From contig CAWDUX010000003.1 in assembly GCA_963805605.1 (NCBI GenBank), positions 186,001 to 250,000 of the forward strand: DNA of 64,000 nt, written 5' to 3'. A program made the translations under genes and the position numbers. A model generated the notes under the pieces. That model was not told the DNA's origin and did no database searches. It saw only the letters and a list, made by a program, of their open reading frames with translations. This document shows, piece by piece, positions 16,491 to 24,922 of the stretch. Position 1 is the first letter of the stretch; every line of letters begins with the position of its first letter. This stretch comes from Actinocatenispora sp963805605 (GTDB taxonomy: Bacteria; Actinomycetota; Actinomycetes; Mycobacteriales; Micromonosporaceae).

Positions 16491-17960
16491 ATGAACGTAT
16501 CGCTGACCAACACCCCAGCCCCCGACGGCCGCACCTACCAGGTCCGTACCTACGGCTGCCAGATGAACGTGCACGACTCCGAGCGGATCTCCGGACTGCT
16601 GGAATCGGCCGGCTACGTACCGGTCGGTGCCGAGGAATCCCCGGACCTGGTCGTGTTCAACACCTGTGCAGTCCGGGAGAACGCCGACAACCGGCTGTAC
16701 GGCAACCTCGGGCACCTACGGCCGACCAAGCAGCAGCACCCCGACATGCAGATCGCGGTCGGTGGCTGCCTGGCGCAGAAGGACCGGGGCGAGATCGTAC
16801 GCCGCGCCCCCTGGGTGGACGTGGTCTTCGGCACCCACAACCTCGCCTCCCTGCCGGCGTTGCTGGAACGTGCCCGGCACAATGGCGAGGCCGAAGTGGA
16901 GATCCGCGAGTCGCTGGAGGTCTTCCCGTCGACCCTGCCGGCGAAGCGGGAATCGAGCTACGCGGGCTGGGTGTCGATCTCGGTCGGCTGCAACAACACC
17001 TGCACTTTCTGCATCGTGCCCGCGTTGCGGGGCAAGGAGACCGACCGCCGTTCCGGCGACATCCTCGCCGAGGTCAGAGCACTGGTCGCGGAGGGCGTCC
17101 TGGAGGTGACGCTGCTCGGTCAGAACGTCAACTCCTACGGTGTGGAGTTCGGCGACCGGTTCGCCTTCGGCAAACTGTTGCGCGCCTGCGGTGGGATCGA
17201 AGGGCTGGAGCGGATCCGGTTCACCAGTCCGCACCCCCGTGACTTCACCGACGATGTGATCACCGCGATGGCCGAGACCCCCAACGTCTGCCATCAACTG
17301 CACATGCCGCTGCAGTCCGGCTCCGACCAGGTACTCAAGGCGATGCGCAGGTCCTACCGGTCTGCCCGCTACCTGGAGATCCTGCGTAAGGTCCGGGAGG
17401 CGATGCCGGACGCGGCGATCACCACCGACATCATCGTCGGTTTTCCCGGCGAGACCGAAGAGGACTTCCAGCAGACCCTCGACGTGGTCCGGTCCGCCCG
17501 CTTCTCCAGCGCCTTCACCTTCCAGTACTCCATCCGTCCCGGCACCCCGGCCGCCGGGCTGCCCGACCAGATACCCAAGCCGGTCGTCCAGGAACGCTAC
17601 GAGCGACTCGTCGCATTGCAGGACGAGATCTCCTGGGCGGAGAACCGGGCACAGGAGGGACGCCTGGTGGAGGTGCTGGTCGCGGTCGGCGAGGGCCGTA
17701 AGGACAGCGCCACCGGCCGGTTGTCGGGTCGGGCCCGCGACGGCCGGTTGGTGCACTTCGTCGGCTCCGAGCAGGTACGGCCCGGTGACGTGGTGGAGAC
17801 GGAGGTGACCTACGGCGCGCCGCACCACCTGGTGGCCGACGGGCCGCTGCGTTCACATCGTCGCACCCGGGCCGGCGACGCCTTTGAGGCCGGCCGCACC
17901 CCGACCACGCCAGGTGTACTGCTCGGTATGCCCGGCATCGGCGCCCCGACGACCGGCTGA
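16491..17960 (+). CDS. miaB: tRNA-2-methylthio-N6-isopentenyladenosine37 synthase MiaB
   Basis: Radical-SAM methylthiotransferase that converts i6A37 to ms2i6A37 in tRNAs reading UNN codons. 489 residues: an N-terminal UPF0004 domain with cluster cysteines C23, C59 and C93; the radical-SAM motif C167-x3-C171-x2-C174 (GCNNTCTFCIVPALRGKE); and a C-terminal TRAM domain (GRLVEVLVAVGEGRKD...GDVVETEVTYGAPHHLVAD). ATG 16491 gives the family-typical TYQVRTYGCQMN start; upstream in-frame codons are poorly supported. The final residues run into a 16-bp tandem repeat that supplies the stop codon. Confidence 0.95.
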   Translation: MNVSLTNTPAPDGRTYQVRTYGCQMNVHDSERISGLLESAGYVPVGAEESPDLVVFNTCAVRENADNRLYGNLGHLRPTKQQHPDMQIAVGGCLAQKDRGEIVRRAPWVDVVFGTHNLASLPALLERARHNGEAEVEIRESLEVFPSTLPAKRESSYAGWVSISVGCNNTCTFCIVPALRGKETDRRSGDILAEVRALVAEGVLEVTLLGQNVNSYGVEFGDRFAFGKLLRACGGIEGLERIRFTSPHPRDFTDDVITAMAETPNVCHQLHMPLQSGSDQVLKAMRRSYRSARYLEILRKVREAMPDAAITTDIIVGFPGETEEDFQQTLDVVRSARFSSAFTFQYSIRPGTPAAGLPDQIPKPVVQERYERLVALQDEISWAENRAQEGRLVEVLVAVGEGRKDSATGRLSGRARDGRLVHFVGSEQVRPGDVVETEVTYGAPHHLVADGPLRSHRRTRAGDAFEAGRTPTTPGVLLGMPGIGAPTTG

Positions 17961-18007
17961 GCAGACGACCGGCCGAGCAGACGACCGGCCGAGCAGACGA
18001 CCGGTCA
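17948..18007 (+). repeat. 16-bp tandem repeat at the miaB 3' end
   Basis: Nearly four copies of GACGACCGGCCGAGCA starting at 17948, 17964 and 17980, with a degenerate fourth at 17996. In the first copy a C-to-T difference produces the miaB stop TGA (17958-17960). Too short and irregular for CRISPR. Confidence 0.85.
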
Positions 18008-18068
18008 GCGGGGCGCGTAGCGGCCGCCGCGCCGGGTCGCAACACCGGACGCGGTCGCCCGGCCCGGA

Positions 18069-19154
18069 TCAGAACACCCGGACCGTGACAGTGGTGGCCA
18101 GTTCGCGCAGCACCTGGTCTGCCGCCGGCTCGATCGGCGCGCCGTTCAGAGCATCCAGTGCGGTCGCGGTCAGGGCGGTGATCCGCTGCTCGGTCTCGGC
18201 CAGCGCGCCGCTGTCCACGATCAGGTTGCGCAGCCGCGCGATACCCGCGTCGTCGAGGTTCCGGTCGCCGAGCAGCCGGTCCAGTGTGTTCCGGCCGGAG
18301 CCGGGGGCTGCTTCGTGAGCGGCGGCCACCAGGTAGGTCCGCTTACCTTCCCGTAGATCGTCGCCGGCCGGCTTGCCGGTCGCCGCCGGATCGCCGAACA
18401 CCCCGAGGATGTCGTCCCGCAGTTGGAACGCGACGCCCAGGGGCAGACCGTAGCCGGTATAGGCGGCGGTCAGCTCGGCCGACGCGTCGGCCAGACCGGC
18501 ACCGAGCAGCAGCGGGCGTTCGACGGTGTACTTCGCGCTCTTGTACCGGGCGACCTTGTCGGCCCGCTCACGGGAGGAACCACGGATGTCCGCCTGGGCC
18601 AGCAGGTCGAGGTATTGGCCGGCCATCACCTCGGTACACATCTCGTCGTAGGCGAGTCTGGCCGCGTGCAACTGCCCGGCGGGCAGCCCACAGTGCGCGT
18701 ACATCTCCTCCGACCAGCCCAGGCACAGGTCGCCGAGCAGGATGGCGGCACCCTGCCCGAACGCCACCGGATCGCCGGTCCACCGGTTGGCGGTGTGCAA
18801 CTCGCTGAACCGACGGTGTACGGCCGGCTCACCCCGCCGGGTGTCGGAGGAGTCCATGACGTCGTCGTGGATCAGCGCGCAGGCGTGTAACAGTTCCAGT
18901 GACGCCAGCGCGGTGACCACCTGATCGGAGTCGGCGCCGCCGGCCCCCCGGTACCCCCAGTAGCCGAATGTCGGCCGGAGACGCTTGCCGCCGCCGAGTA
19001 CGAAACTACGCAGCGCTTCGGATACCGGCCCCAGACTGGCGTCAAGGGCGGTCAACCGGTCATGTTGGCGGTCGAGGAACTCGGCGAGTGCCGCCTCCAC
19101 CCGGTCGCGTAACGGTGACGTCTCGTCGGGGGTGTCGGTGGGCACGGTGGGCAC
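18069..19154 (-). CDS. Polyprenyl (geranylgeranyl-type) diphosphate synthase
   Basis: A 361-residue trans-isoprenyl diphosphate synthase that condenses allylic diphosphates with IPP. Motifs: GGGKRLRP (54-61), first aspartate-rich DDVMD (97-101) followed by DTRRGEP, and second motif FQLRDDILGVFGD (about 243-255), in which the last aspartate of a classic DDxxD is replaced (DDILG), as in many actinobacterial enzymes. Product length cannot be read with certainty. GTG 19154 has GGGAGA about 9 nt upstream; GTG 19145 is an alternative. It is divergent from metF and convergent with miaB. Confidence 0.9.
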   Translation of the reverse strand: MPTVPTDTPDETSPLRDRVEAALAEFLDRQHDRLTALDASLGPVSEALRSFVLGGGKRLRPTFGYWGYRGAGGADSDQVVTALASLELLHACALIHDDVMDSSDTRRGEPAVHRRFSELHTANRWTGDPVAFGQGAAILLGDLCLGWSEEMYAHCGLPAGQLHAARLAYDEMCTEVMAGQYLDLLAQADIRGSSRERADKVARYKSAKYTVERPLLLGAGLADASAELTAAYTGYGLPLGVAFQLRDDILGVFGDPAATGKPAGDDLREGKRTYLVAAAHEAAPGSGRNTLDRLLGDRNLDDAGIARLRNLIVDSGALAETEQRITALTATALDALNGAPIEPAADQVLRELATTVTVRVF

Positions 19155-19330
19155 CTGCGGGGTTCTCCCTGATCTCTCGTCCGGCCGCCGGGCGCGGACC
19201 GCTCCCTGAACGGTAGTCGGCGCCCGACCGGCGCCGCTGAGTGGCCGCCGTACCGCCATCGCGCTACGTTGCGTGACTGTCGTGGTGCCGATGGCGCGTC
19301 GGTCCCGGCAGGCGGGCGCCGCATGTCGGG

Positions 19331-19361
19331 CTGACCGGCGGCCGCTGTCGGCCGGTAGAGT
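19331..19361 (+). promoter_or_regulatory. Promoter of metF (leaderless)
   Basis: -35-like CTGACC (19331-19336) and -10 TAGAGT (19356-19361). The -10 ends 6 nt before GTG 19368, so the transcript would start at or next to the initiation codon. The 213-bp gap to the divergent synthase holds nothing else recognised. Confidence 0.5.
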
Positions 19362-19367
19362 GGCCGG

Positions 19368-20300
19368 GTGGCTTTCGGTACCCCTTCGGTGATGCCCGGT
19401 GGTGATCCCGCCATCGGGCAACTGGTGCGCGGGTCGACCCCGACATTCTCCTTCGAGTTCATGCCCCCGAAGACCGAGCGCGGTGAACAGCTGCTGTGGC
19501 AGGCGGTGCGCGAGTTGGAGGTGCTGCACCCCTCGTTCGTCTCGGTCACCTACGGTGCCGGTGGATCCACCCGGGACCGCACCGTCGAGGTGACCGAACG
19601 TATCGCCACCGAGACGACCCTGACTCCGCTGGCGCACATCACCGCGGTGAACCACTCGATCGCCGAGCTGCGTAACCTGGTCGGCCGGTTCGCCGACGCC
19701 GGGGTGCGCAACCTGCTCGCAGTGCGTGGCGACCCGCCCGGCGACCCGACCGGCGAGTGGATCTGTCATCCCGACGGCGTCGAGTACGCCGCCGACCTGG
19801 TGCGGCTCATCCGGGAGGCGGGTGACTTCACGGTGGGTGTCGCGGCCTTCCCGTACAAGCATCCACGGTCCTCCGATGTGGACAGTGACACCGAACACTT
19901 CGTACGGAAGTGCCGGGCCGGCGCCGACTTCGCCATCACCCAGATGTTCTTCGACGCCGACGACTACCTCCGGCTCCGTGACAGGGTGGCTGCCCAGGGC
20001 TGTGACGTGCCGATCCTGGCCGGCATCATGCCGGTCACCAAGCTCAGCACGCTGGAGCGTTCCGAGCAGCTGTCCGGTGCGCCCTTCCCGCCCGCGCTGG
20101 CGGCCCAGTTCGAACGGGTCGGCGACGACCCGGAGGCGGTCCGTGAACTCGGCATCGAACAGGCCAGCATGCTGTGCCAGAAGCTGCTGGACGGCGGCGC
20201 GCCCGGCATCCACTTCATCACCTTCAACCGGTCGACCGCCACCCACGAGGTGTGGCGCAACCTGACGCTGCCGGTGGCCACCTCGCCGACCGTGGGCTGA
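19368..20300 (+). CDS. metF: Methylenetetrahydrofolate reductase
   Basis: Flavoprotein reducing 5,10-methylene-THF to 5-methyl-THF for methionine synthesis. 310 residues forming one TIM barrel: TPTFSFEFMPPKTERGEQ holds the catalytic glutamate, SVTYGAGGSTRD the folate/flavin loop, then NLLAVRGDPPGDPTG, ADFAITQMFFDADDYLRLRD, ILAGIMPV and GIHFITFNRS. GTG 19368 fits a leaderless transcript; ATG 19392 is the alternative. A small membrane-enzyme gene follows after 18 nt in the same direction. Confidence 0.95.
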   Translation: MAFGTPSVMPGGDPAIGQLVRGSTPTFSFEFMPPKTERGEQLLWQAVRELEVLHPSFVSVTYGAGGSTRDRTVEVTERIATETTLTPLAHITAVNHSIAELRNLVGRFADAGVRNLLAVRGDPPGDPTGEWICHPDGVEYAADLVRLIREAGDFTVGVAAFPYKHPRSSDVDSDTEHFVRKCRAGADFAITQMFFDADDYLRLRDRVAAQGCDVPILAGIMPVTKLSTLERSEQLSGAPFPPALAAQFERVGDDPEAVRELGIEQASMLCQKLLDGGAPGIHFITFNRSTATHEVWRNLTLPVATSPTVG

Positions 20301-20318
20301 CCGGTAGGCGGCCACAAG

Positions 20319-21017
20319 GTGTCGGTAGGGGTGGCGACGCGCCGGGCACCGGTCGACTGGGTCGGGTACGCGACCCGGTGGAAGGCCCTGCACGGTGGGT
20401 ACGACCCGCGTACCGCCGGACTACCGGTGCGTGCCTGGCTGAAGCTGTCGTACCGGATCGCCAAAGGCCTGTCCCGGGCACATGTCACTCCGGGCCAGGT
20501 GACCCTGCTCGGATTGCTCGTCTGTCTGTCCGTACCGCTGGTGGCCAGCCAGCGGGGGCTCTGGGCGGTGGCCGCCGGCGTCCTGGTGGTACTGGCCGGG
20601 CTGCTGGACACGCTGGACGGTGCGCTCGCCGTGGTGACCCGGCGGGTCACCCGGTTCGGCTACGTCTACGACTCGGTGGTCGACCGGCTGGGTGAGGCCG
20701 CCTGGCTGGTGGCCTTCTGGCTGGTTGGCGTACCGGGTTGGCTGGTGGCGCTCACCGCCTGCCTGGTCTTCCTGCACGAATACCTGCGGGCACGTTCGAT
20801 CGCGGCCGGCCTGTCCGGGCTGGCCGCGATCACCGTCGGGGAACGGCCCGTACGGGCGTTGCTCTGCGCGCTGGGGTTGACGTTCGTGGGCCTGGGCAGC
20901 CTGCTGTCGCCGACATTGGCGGCCGGTACGGGCACCCTCACGGTGGCGATCTGGTTGTTGCTGGGCCTGGTCGGCTTCCTGCAACTGTTCGCCGCCGTGC
21001 AGCGGGAGCTGAGCTGA
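20319..21017 (+). CDS. CDP-alcohol phosphotransferase family membrane protein
   Basis: A 232-residue membrane protein with about six transmembrane helices, related to enzymes that move a phospho-alcohol from CDP-alcohol to an acceptor. The signature D-x2-DG-x2-AR-x8-G-x3-D-x3-D appears as DTLDGALAV, eight residues, GYVYDSVVD: all four aspartates are present, but the AR arginine is replaced by valine. Substrate is unknown; it is not obviously phosphatidylglycerophosphate, PIP or cardiolipin synthase. It begins 18 nt after metF and is convergent with the Hsp70-like gene, 15 nt away. Confidence 0.8.
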   Translation: MSVGVATRRAPVDWVGYATRWKALHGGYDPRTAGLPVRAWLKLSYRIAKGLSRAHVTPGQVTLLGLLVCLSVPLVASQRGLWAVAAGVLVVLAGLLDTLDGALAVVTRRVTRFGYVYDSVVDRLGEAAWLVAFWLVGVPGWLVALTACLVFLHEYLRARSIAAGLSGLAAITVGERPVRALLCALGLTFVGLGSLLSPTLAAGTGTLTVAIWLLLGLVGFLQLFAAVQRELS

Positions 21018-21032
21018 GCGCATGTCCGCGCG

Positions 21033-22703
21033 TCAATAGATGATCTCGGTCGCGATCCGGTAGGTGTTCCCGGACCTGCTGAGATGGAACGACACGGAGT
21101 GTGGTTCGAACTTGTCGGCGGCGATGAACTGTGGGGTACCGGAGCCCTTGTAGTACCGGCTTGTCAGTGTGTTGATGTCCGGTGGGTTGTCCATCATCGA
21201 GGCCAGCCAGTCATGGGTTGCGCTGGCAGCGTTCTGATCGGTACTGCTCGCCCGGACCGTCAACCAGGTGTTGCTCTTCATCTGCGGCTCGGCGGTCTCG
21301 GCGAAGCCGTCCGGCAGGCCGACCTTCTCGTAGAGCGCCCGGGTGTCCTTGCTCTGGCCGTAGTGATGGAAAGTGACCGCGCCGACGGTGCCGCCGATGA
21401 TCAGCAGCACCCCGACCAGGCCGCCGATCAGGATGTTGCGGATCTGCCGCTGTTTCTTGAGCATGACGGGCGATGGGGCTGGCCGCGCCGACCATCCGTC
21501 GAGAGACGTCGACATCGACGGCCCGGACATCGGGGCTATCTGGCCGGGCGGTGCCGACATCGGGGCCGGCGGTCCGGAGGGGCCGGACCGGTGGCTCATC
21601 GGGACCGGTGCTGTCGGCGCTCCGGCCGGAGACTGGGCGTCGACCGCCCGCAGGGCACCCTCGGCGACCACCAGTTCGGGTTGTTCCAGGACCACCGGCG
21701 GGCGCCCGGTGGCGTGGTGCAACAGGGTGGCGATCATCGGTACCCGGGTCGCGCCGCCGACCAGGAAGACGCCCACGACATCCGTGGGTTGCACCCGGGC
21801 CTGCCGGATCGTGTCCATCGTGACATCCACGGTGCGGCCCAGTGCAGGTCGGGCAGATTGCTCGAACTCTTCCCGGGTGACCCGAACGTCGCGGTCGACC
21901 AGCGGTACGAAGAGGGTGACGTCGGGTTGGCGGGACAGCGTCTCCTTGGCGGCGCGGGCGTCGTCCCACAGCGCCCGGAAGTGCCGGCGGTCCGCATGCT
22001 CGGTCGGCCGGGTGATCCGGCTCCACAGCTCCGGCGCGATCCGGCCGGCGCGGTGACCCACCTGCGCGACGACCAGGTCGTCGAGGTCGACACCGCCGAC
22101 GTCGTCCAGGCCGCGGTAGGCCAGTGGTTCGAAGCCGGCCGGGGTACGGCGTACCACGCAGGCGTCGAACGTTCCGCCACCCAGGTCGTAGACGACGACG
22201 CTGCGACCCGGCGGAACCTGGTGGCCGAGGGCGGTGACGAAATAGGTCGCGGCGGCGACCGGCTCCGGTACCAGCGTGGGTCTGGGCAGGCCGGCACGCT
22301 GCGCGGCCTCGGGCAGCATGCCGCGTCGCCGCGGACCCCATTCGACCGGGTAGGTCATGACCAGCTCACCGATCGGCCCACCAGCCATCCGGGCCGCTTC
22401 AGCGGCCACTCTGCGCAATGTGGTGGCGGCCAGCTCGACCACCGGCACGCCGCGGTCACCGAGCAGGATCTCCCCGTCGTCGATGTGGCGTTTCGGATGC
22501 GGTTCGTACCGGGTCGGATCGAGCCTGGCGCTACGCTGCGCGTCCCGACCGGTGATGATGCGGCCGTCAGGATCGGCGTAGATCGCGGACGGCAGCAGTG
22601 GTGCACCGTCGAACGCCAGTACGCCGGTCCGGCCGTCGGGGTCGCGCAGTACCGCGACGGTGTTGGAGGTGCCGTAGTCCACGGCGAGGAGGAAACCTGT
22701 CAC
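21033..22703 (-). CDS. Hsp70-like protein with C-terminal membrane anchor
   Basis: A 556-residue protein. The N-terminal about 360 residues are an Hsp70/actin-fold ATPase: phosphate-1 loop AVDYGTSNT (about 7-15), VVYDLGGGTFDACVV, and adenosine motif GVFLVGGATRVPMI. There is no canonical DnaK substrate-binding domain; a Pro/Ser/Gly linker leads to a transmembrane helix near 420-442 (ILIGGLVGVLLIIGGTVGAV) and a roughly 110-residue extracytoplasmic domain. The architecture suggests a membrane-linked ATPase scaffold; the client is unknown. GTG 22703 starts exactly at the family motif. It may be transcribed with the two paralogous membrane genes upstream. Confidence 0.85.
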   Translation of the reverse strand: MTGFLLAVDYGTSNTVAVLRDPDGRTGVLAFDGAPLLPSAIYADPDGRIITGRDAQRSARLDPTRYEPHPKRHIDDGEILLGDRGVPVVELAATTLRRVAAEAARMAGGPIGELVMTYPVEWGPRRRGMLPEAAQRAGLPRPTLVPEPVAAATYFVTALGHQVPPGRSVVVYDLGGGTFDACVVRRTPAGFEPLAYRGLDDVGGVDLDDLVVAQVGHRAGRIAPELWSRITRPTEHADRRHFRALWDDARAAKETLSRQPDVTLFVPLVDRDVRVTREEFEQSARPALGRTVDVTMDTIRQARVQPTDVVGVFLVGGATRVPMIATLLHHATGRPPVVLEQPELVVAEGALRAVDAQSPAGAPTAPVPMSHRSGPSGPPAPMSAPPGQIAPMSGPSMSTSLDGWSARPAPSPVMLKKQRQIRNILIGGLVGVLLIIGGTVGAVTFHHYGQSKDTRALYEKVGLPDGFAETAEPQMKSNTWLTVRASSTDQNAASATHDWLASMMDNPPDINTLTSRYYKGSGTPQFIAADKFEPHSVSFHLSRSGNTYRIATEIIY

Positions 22704-22766
22704 GGCTGCTGAGACTACAAACCGGAAACCACCCACCGGGCAGGTACTCCGCGCACTACCTGGCGC

Positions 22767-23681
22767 TCAGCTGCGCCGGCCGGGCAGTGCCCCGGTACCG
22801 CGCTGTTGGTGTTCCGGTGTCGCGACATGTTCCGGCCCGGTGTGCTCCGGTGGCCCGGCGGGATGGTCCGGCCGGGCGAGGAGGGCCGGTGTCGGGAGTC
22901 GGGATGCTCGTGGCGGTTCGTCGGGCAGATCGTGCTTACCGGACACCAGTTCCTGGAAGGCGATCTTGACCCGGATCAGTGGGCGACGAACCCGGGCCTC
23001 GCGCCGCTGCGCGCGAGCCGTACTGCGCGGCCGGTTACGGTAGCGCCAGCGGGCCCACGGCGCGCCGGGCCGGCTCAGCCGGACCGCGCCGACGACGGCG
23101 AGACCTGGTACGAAGATTCCCACCAGTCCCGTCCAGATCTTGCCTTTCAACAGCGTGACCACGACGAACACCAGGTTGCCGACCGCGTACCCGGTACCCA
23201 GCAGCCAGCCGAGCACCCCGGGGTAGAGGTTGCGTACGGCGTGCAGGTCGCTGACCCCCACCGGGCTGACGCGCAGCAGGATCAGACCGGTGATCGCGAT
23301 CGCGGCGAACACCGCGTCGATGGAGGTACGGCCGGCCTCCTTCCAGTACACGTCGTCGAGGTGCAGGATCACCGCGAACTCGTCGAGTACCAGGGCCGAT
23401 CCGATCCCGAACACCGCGGCGGCGGTGGACAGCCAGCCCATCCGGCCCGGCGGGATCGCCAGCCCGCCGACCCCGCCGATCAGCATCAGCAGTACTCCCG
23501 GCACCACGTGGTGTACGTGGACCCCACCGGGTTGGACGTTGCCGGGCCACCACCGCACCTGAGCCCGGATGGCCCGGACGCTGAACCGGATGAACAGGAA
23601 CGCCGCGACGAAACCGCAGAAGAAACAGAACAACGGCAACCGGCCGGTACGCACGATCGCTTCCTGGAACCAGTCGCCCAT
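22767..23681 (-). CDS. Integral membrane protein, tandem paralogue A (unknown function)
   Basis: A 304-residue protein with about seven predicted membrane helices. Conserved points shared with its neighbour: GRLPLFCFFCGFVAAFLF, FSVRAIRAQVRWWPGN, GGVHVHHVVPG, LVLDEFAVILHLDDVYW, GRTSIDAVFAAIA and KGKIWTGL. Histidines in HVHH and HLDD near membrane edges look like possible metal or catalytic sites. A basic amphipathic stretch (about 205-250) and an unrelated Pro/His-rich tail of about 60 residues follow. I do not recognise a characterised family. It lies 208 nt downstream of its paralogue and 63 nt upstream of the Hsp70-like gene. Confidence 0.85.
   Translation of the reverse strand: MGDWFQEAIVRTGRLPLFCFFCGFVAAFLFIRFSVRAIRAQVRWWPGNVQPGGVHVHHVVPGVLLMLIGGVGGLAIPPGRMGWLSTAAAVFGIGSALVLDEFAVILHLDDVYWKEAGRTSIDAVFAAIAITGLILLRVSPVGVSDLHAVRNLYPGVLGWLLGTGYAVGNLVFVVVTLLKGKIWTGLVGIFVPGLAVVGAVRLSRPGAPWARWRYRNRPRSTARAQRREARVRRPLIRVKIAFQELVSGKHDLPDEPPRASRLPTPALLARPDHPAGPPEHTGPEHVATPEHQQRGTGALPGRRS
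23536..23632. repeat. 97-bp identical segment, copy A
   Basis: Identical base for base to 24602-24698; it encodes the first cytoplasmic loop and helix region of the paralogous membrane proteins. The surrounding coding sequence differs at many positions. Confidence 0.9.
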
Positions 23682-23889
23682 CGTCAGCCACCGGGTGGTA
23701 CGGCTGGTGGATGCATGTCTGGCCGCTCCTGGTTCCTCGTTCGGTCTGGGCGGTGCCGGTGCCCGTCCCGCGCACGGCGGGATGAACGAAACCTACCGGC
23801 TCCGGTGCGGCGCTGCGGACATCCACGCAGGTGTGGTCATCGCCACGTGAGCGCAGGGGAGAGGAGGGCCGTGGCGTTCCGGTTCGGTG

Positions 23890-24747
23890 TCAACGGTCGC
23901 TGCCGTGGGCTGGGCCGGCACGGTGCTGGCCGTTGCGGGGTGGGCTGTCGATCTGGTCGCCTCCGGTCGATGGGTCCGGATCGGAAGCAGAAGGTTCGTG
24001 CTTACCGGACACCAGCTCCTGGAGGGCGATCTTGACGCGGATGGTCGGCCGTCGCCACCGTATCTCGCGTCGCTCGGCGCGCGCCTGTTTGCGGGGACGG
24101 CGCTGGTAGCGCCAGCGTGCCCAGGGCGCATGCGGTCGGCTCAACCGGACCGCGCCGATCAGTGCCAGCAGCGGGACGAAGACCCCGAGCATCCCGGTCC
24201 AGATCTTGCCCTTCAGAAGAGTGACCAGCACGAATGCCAGATTGACCAGGGTGTAGCCGGTACCCACCAGCCAGCCGGCTACGCCGGGGTAGAGGTGCCG
24301 CGCGGACGTGACATCGCTGACCCCGATCGGGGCGACCCGCAGCAGGATCAGGCCGGTGAGGGCGATCGCGGCGAACACCGCATCGATGGAGGTACGGCCG
24401 ACTTCCTTCCAGTACACGTCGTCGAGGTGCAGGATCAGTGCGAACTCGTCGAACACCAGGGCGGCGCCGATCCCGAACAAGGTCGCGGCCCCCGAGCGCC
24501 AGCCCACCAGATGATCGGGTATCGCCAACCCGATCACGCCGCCGACCAGCATGAAGATCGCACCGAAGACGGCGTGATGGATGTGCAGACCGCCTGGTGT
24601 CACGTTGCCGGGCCACCACCGCACCTGAGCCCGGATGGCCCGGACGCTGAACCGGATGAACAGGAACGCCGCGACGAAACCGCAGAAGAAACAGAACAGG
24701 GGCAACCGGCCGGTCACGATGATCGCGTCATGGAACCAGCGGCCCAT
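23890..24747 (-). CDS. Integral membrane protein, tandem paralogue B (unknown function)
   Basis: A 285-residue paralogue of the protein at 22767-23681, colinear from the start (MGRWFHDAIIVTGRLPLFCF) to LVSGKHE, with HIHHAVFG and LILHLDDVYWKE conserved. The C-terminal about 40 residues (Ser/Asp/Gly-rich) are unrelated to the paralogue's tail. Likely arose by tandem duplication and retains the same topology. A GGTGAG ribosome-binding site precedes ATG 24747. No function is assigned; conserved histidine/aspartate motifs suggest an enzyme or transporter rather than a structural protein. Confidence 0.85.
   Translation of the reverse strand: MGRWFHDAIIVTGRLPLFCFFCGFVAAFLFIRFSVRAIRAQVRWWPGNVTPGGLHIHHAVFGAIFMLVGGVIGLAIPDHLVGWRSGAATLFGIGAALVFDEFALILHLDDVYWKEVGRTSIDAVFAAIALTGLILLRVAPIGVSDVTSARHLYPGVAGWLVGTGYTLVNLAFVLVTLLKGKIWTGMLGVFVPLLALIGAVRLSRPHAPWARWRYQRRPRKQARAERREIRWRRPTIRVKIALQELVSGKHEPSASDPDPSTGGDQIDSPPRNGQHRAGPAHGSDR
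24602..24698. repeat. 97-bp identical segment, copy B
   Basis: Second copy of the 23536-23632 segment, 1066 bp away, with no mismatches; consistent with recent gene conversion between the two paralogues. Confidence 0.9.
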
Positions 24748-24922
24748 GCCGGCTCACCGGCCGTGCGCGGGGTGCGTCGGGCGGTACCGCATGCCGCGTC
24801 CGATCGTCGACGTAGGTGCGTGGTCCCTCTGTTCTTACCGTCGGGTCGCGCCGTGGCCGGTCGGTTTCCCGGAATCGCCGTTGCGTGGGGCGCCGGGTGT
24901 CAGGGGTTCCGTTGCCCGATGT

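Noticed and set aside
17948..18011. Short regular repeats considered as CRISPR.
   Set aside because: Head-to-tail 16-bp units without spacers and no cas genes.
19346..19361. TGTCGG followed by TAGAGT in front of metF, considered as a PafBC promoter.
   Set aside because: Spacing is 4 nt instead of 10, so it does not fit the RecA-NDp geometry.
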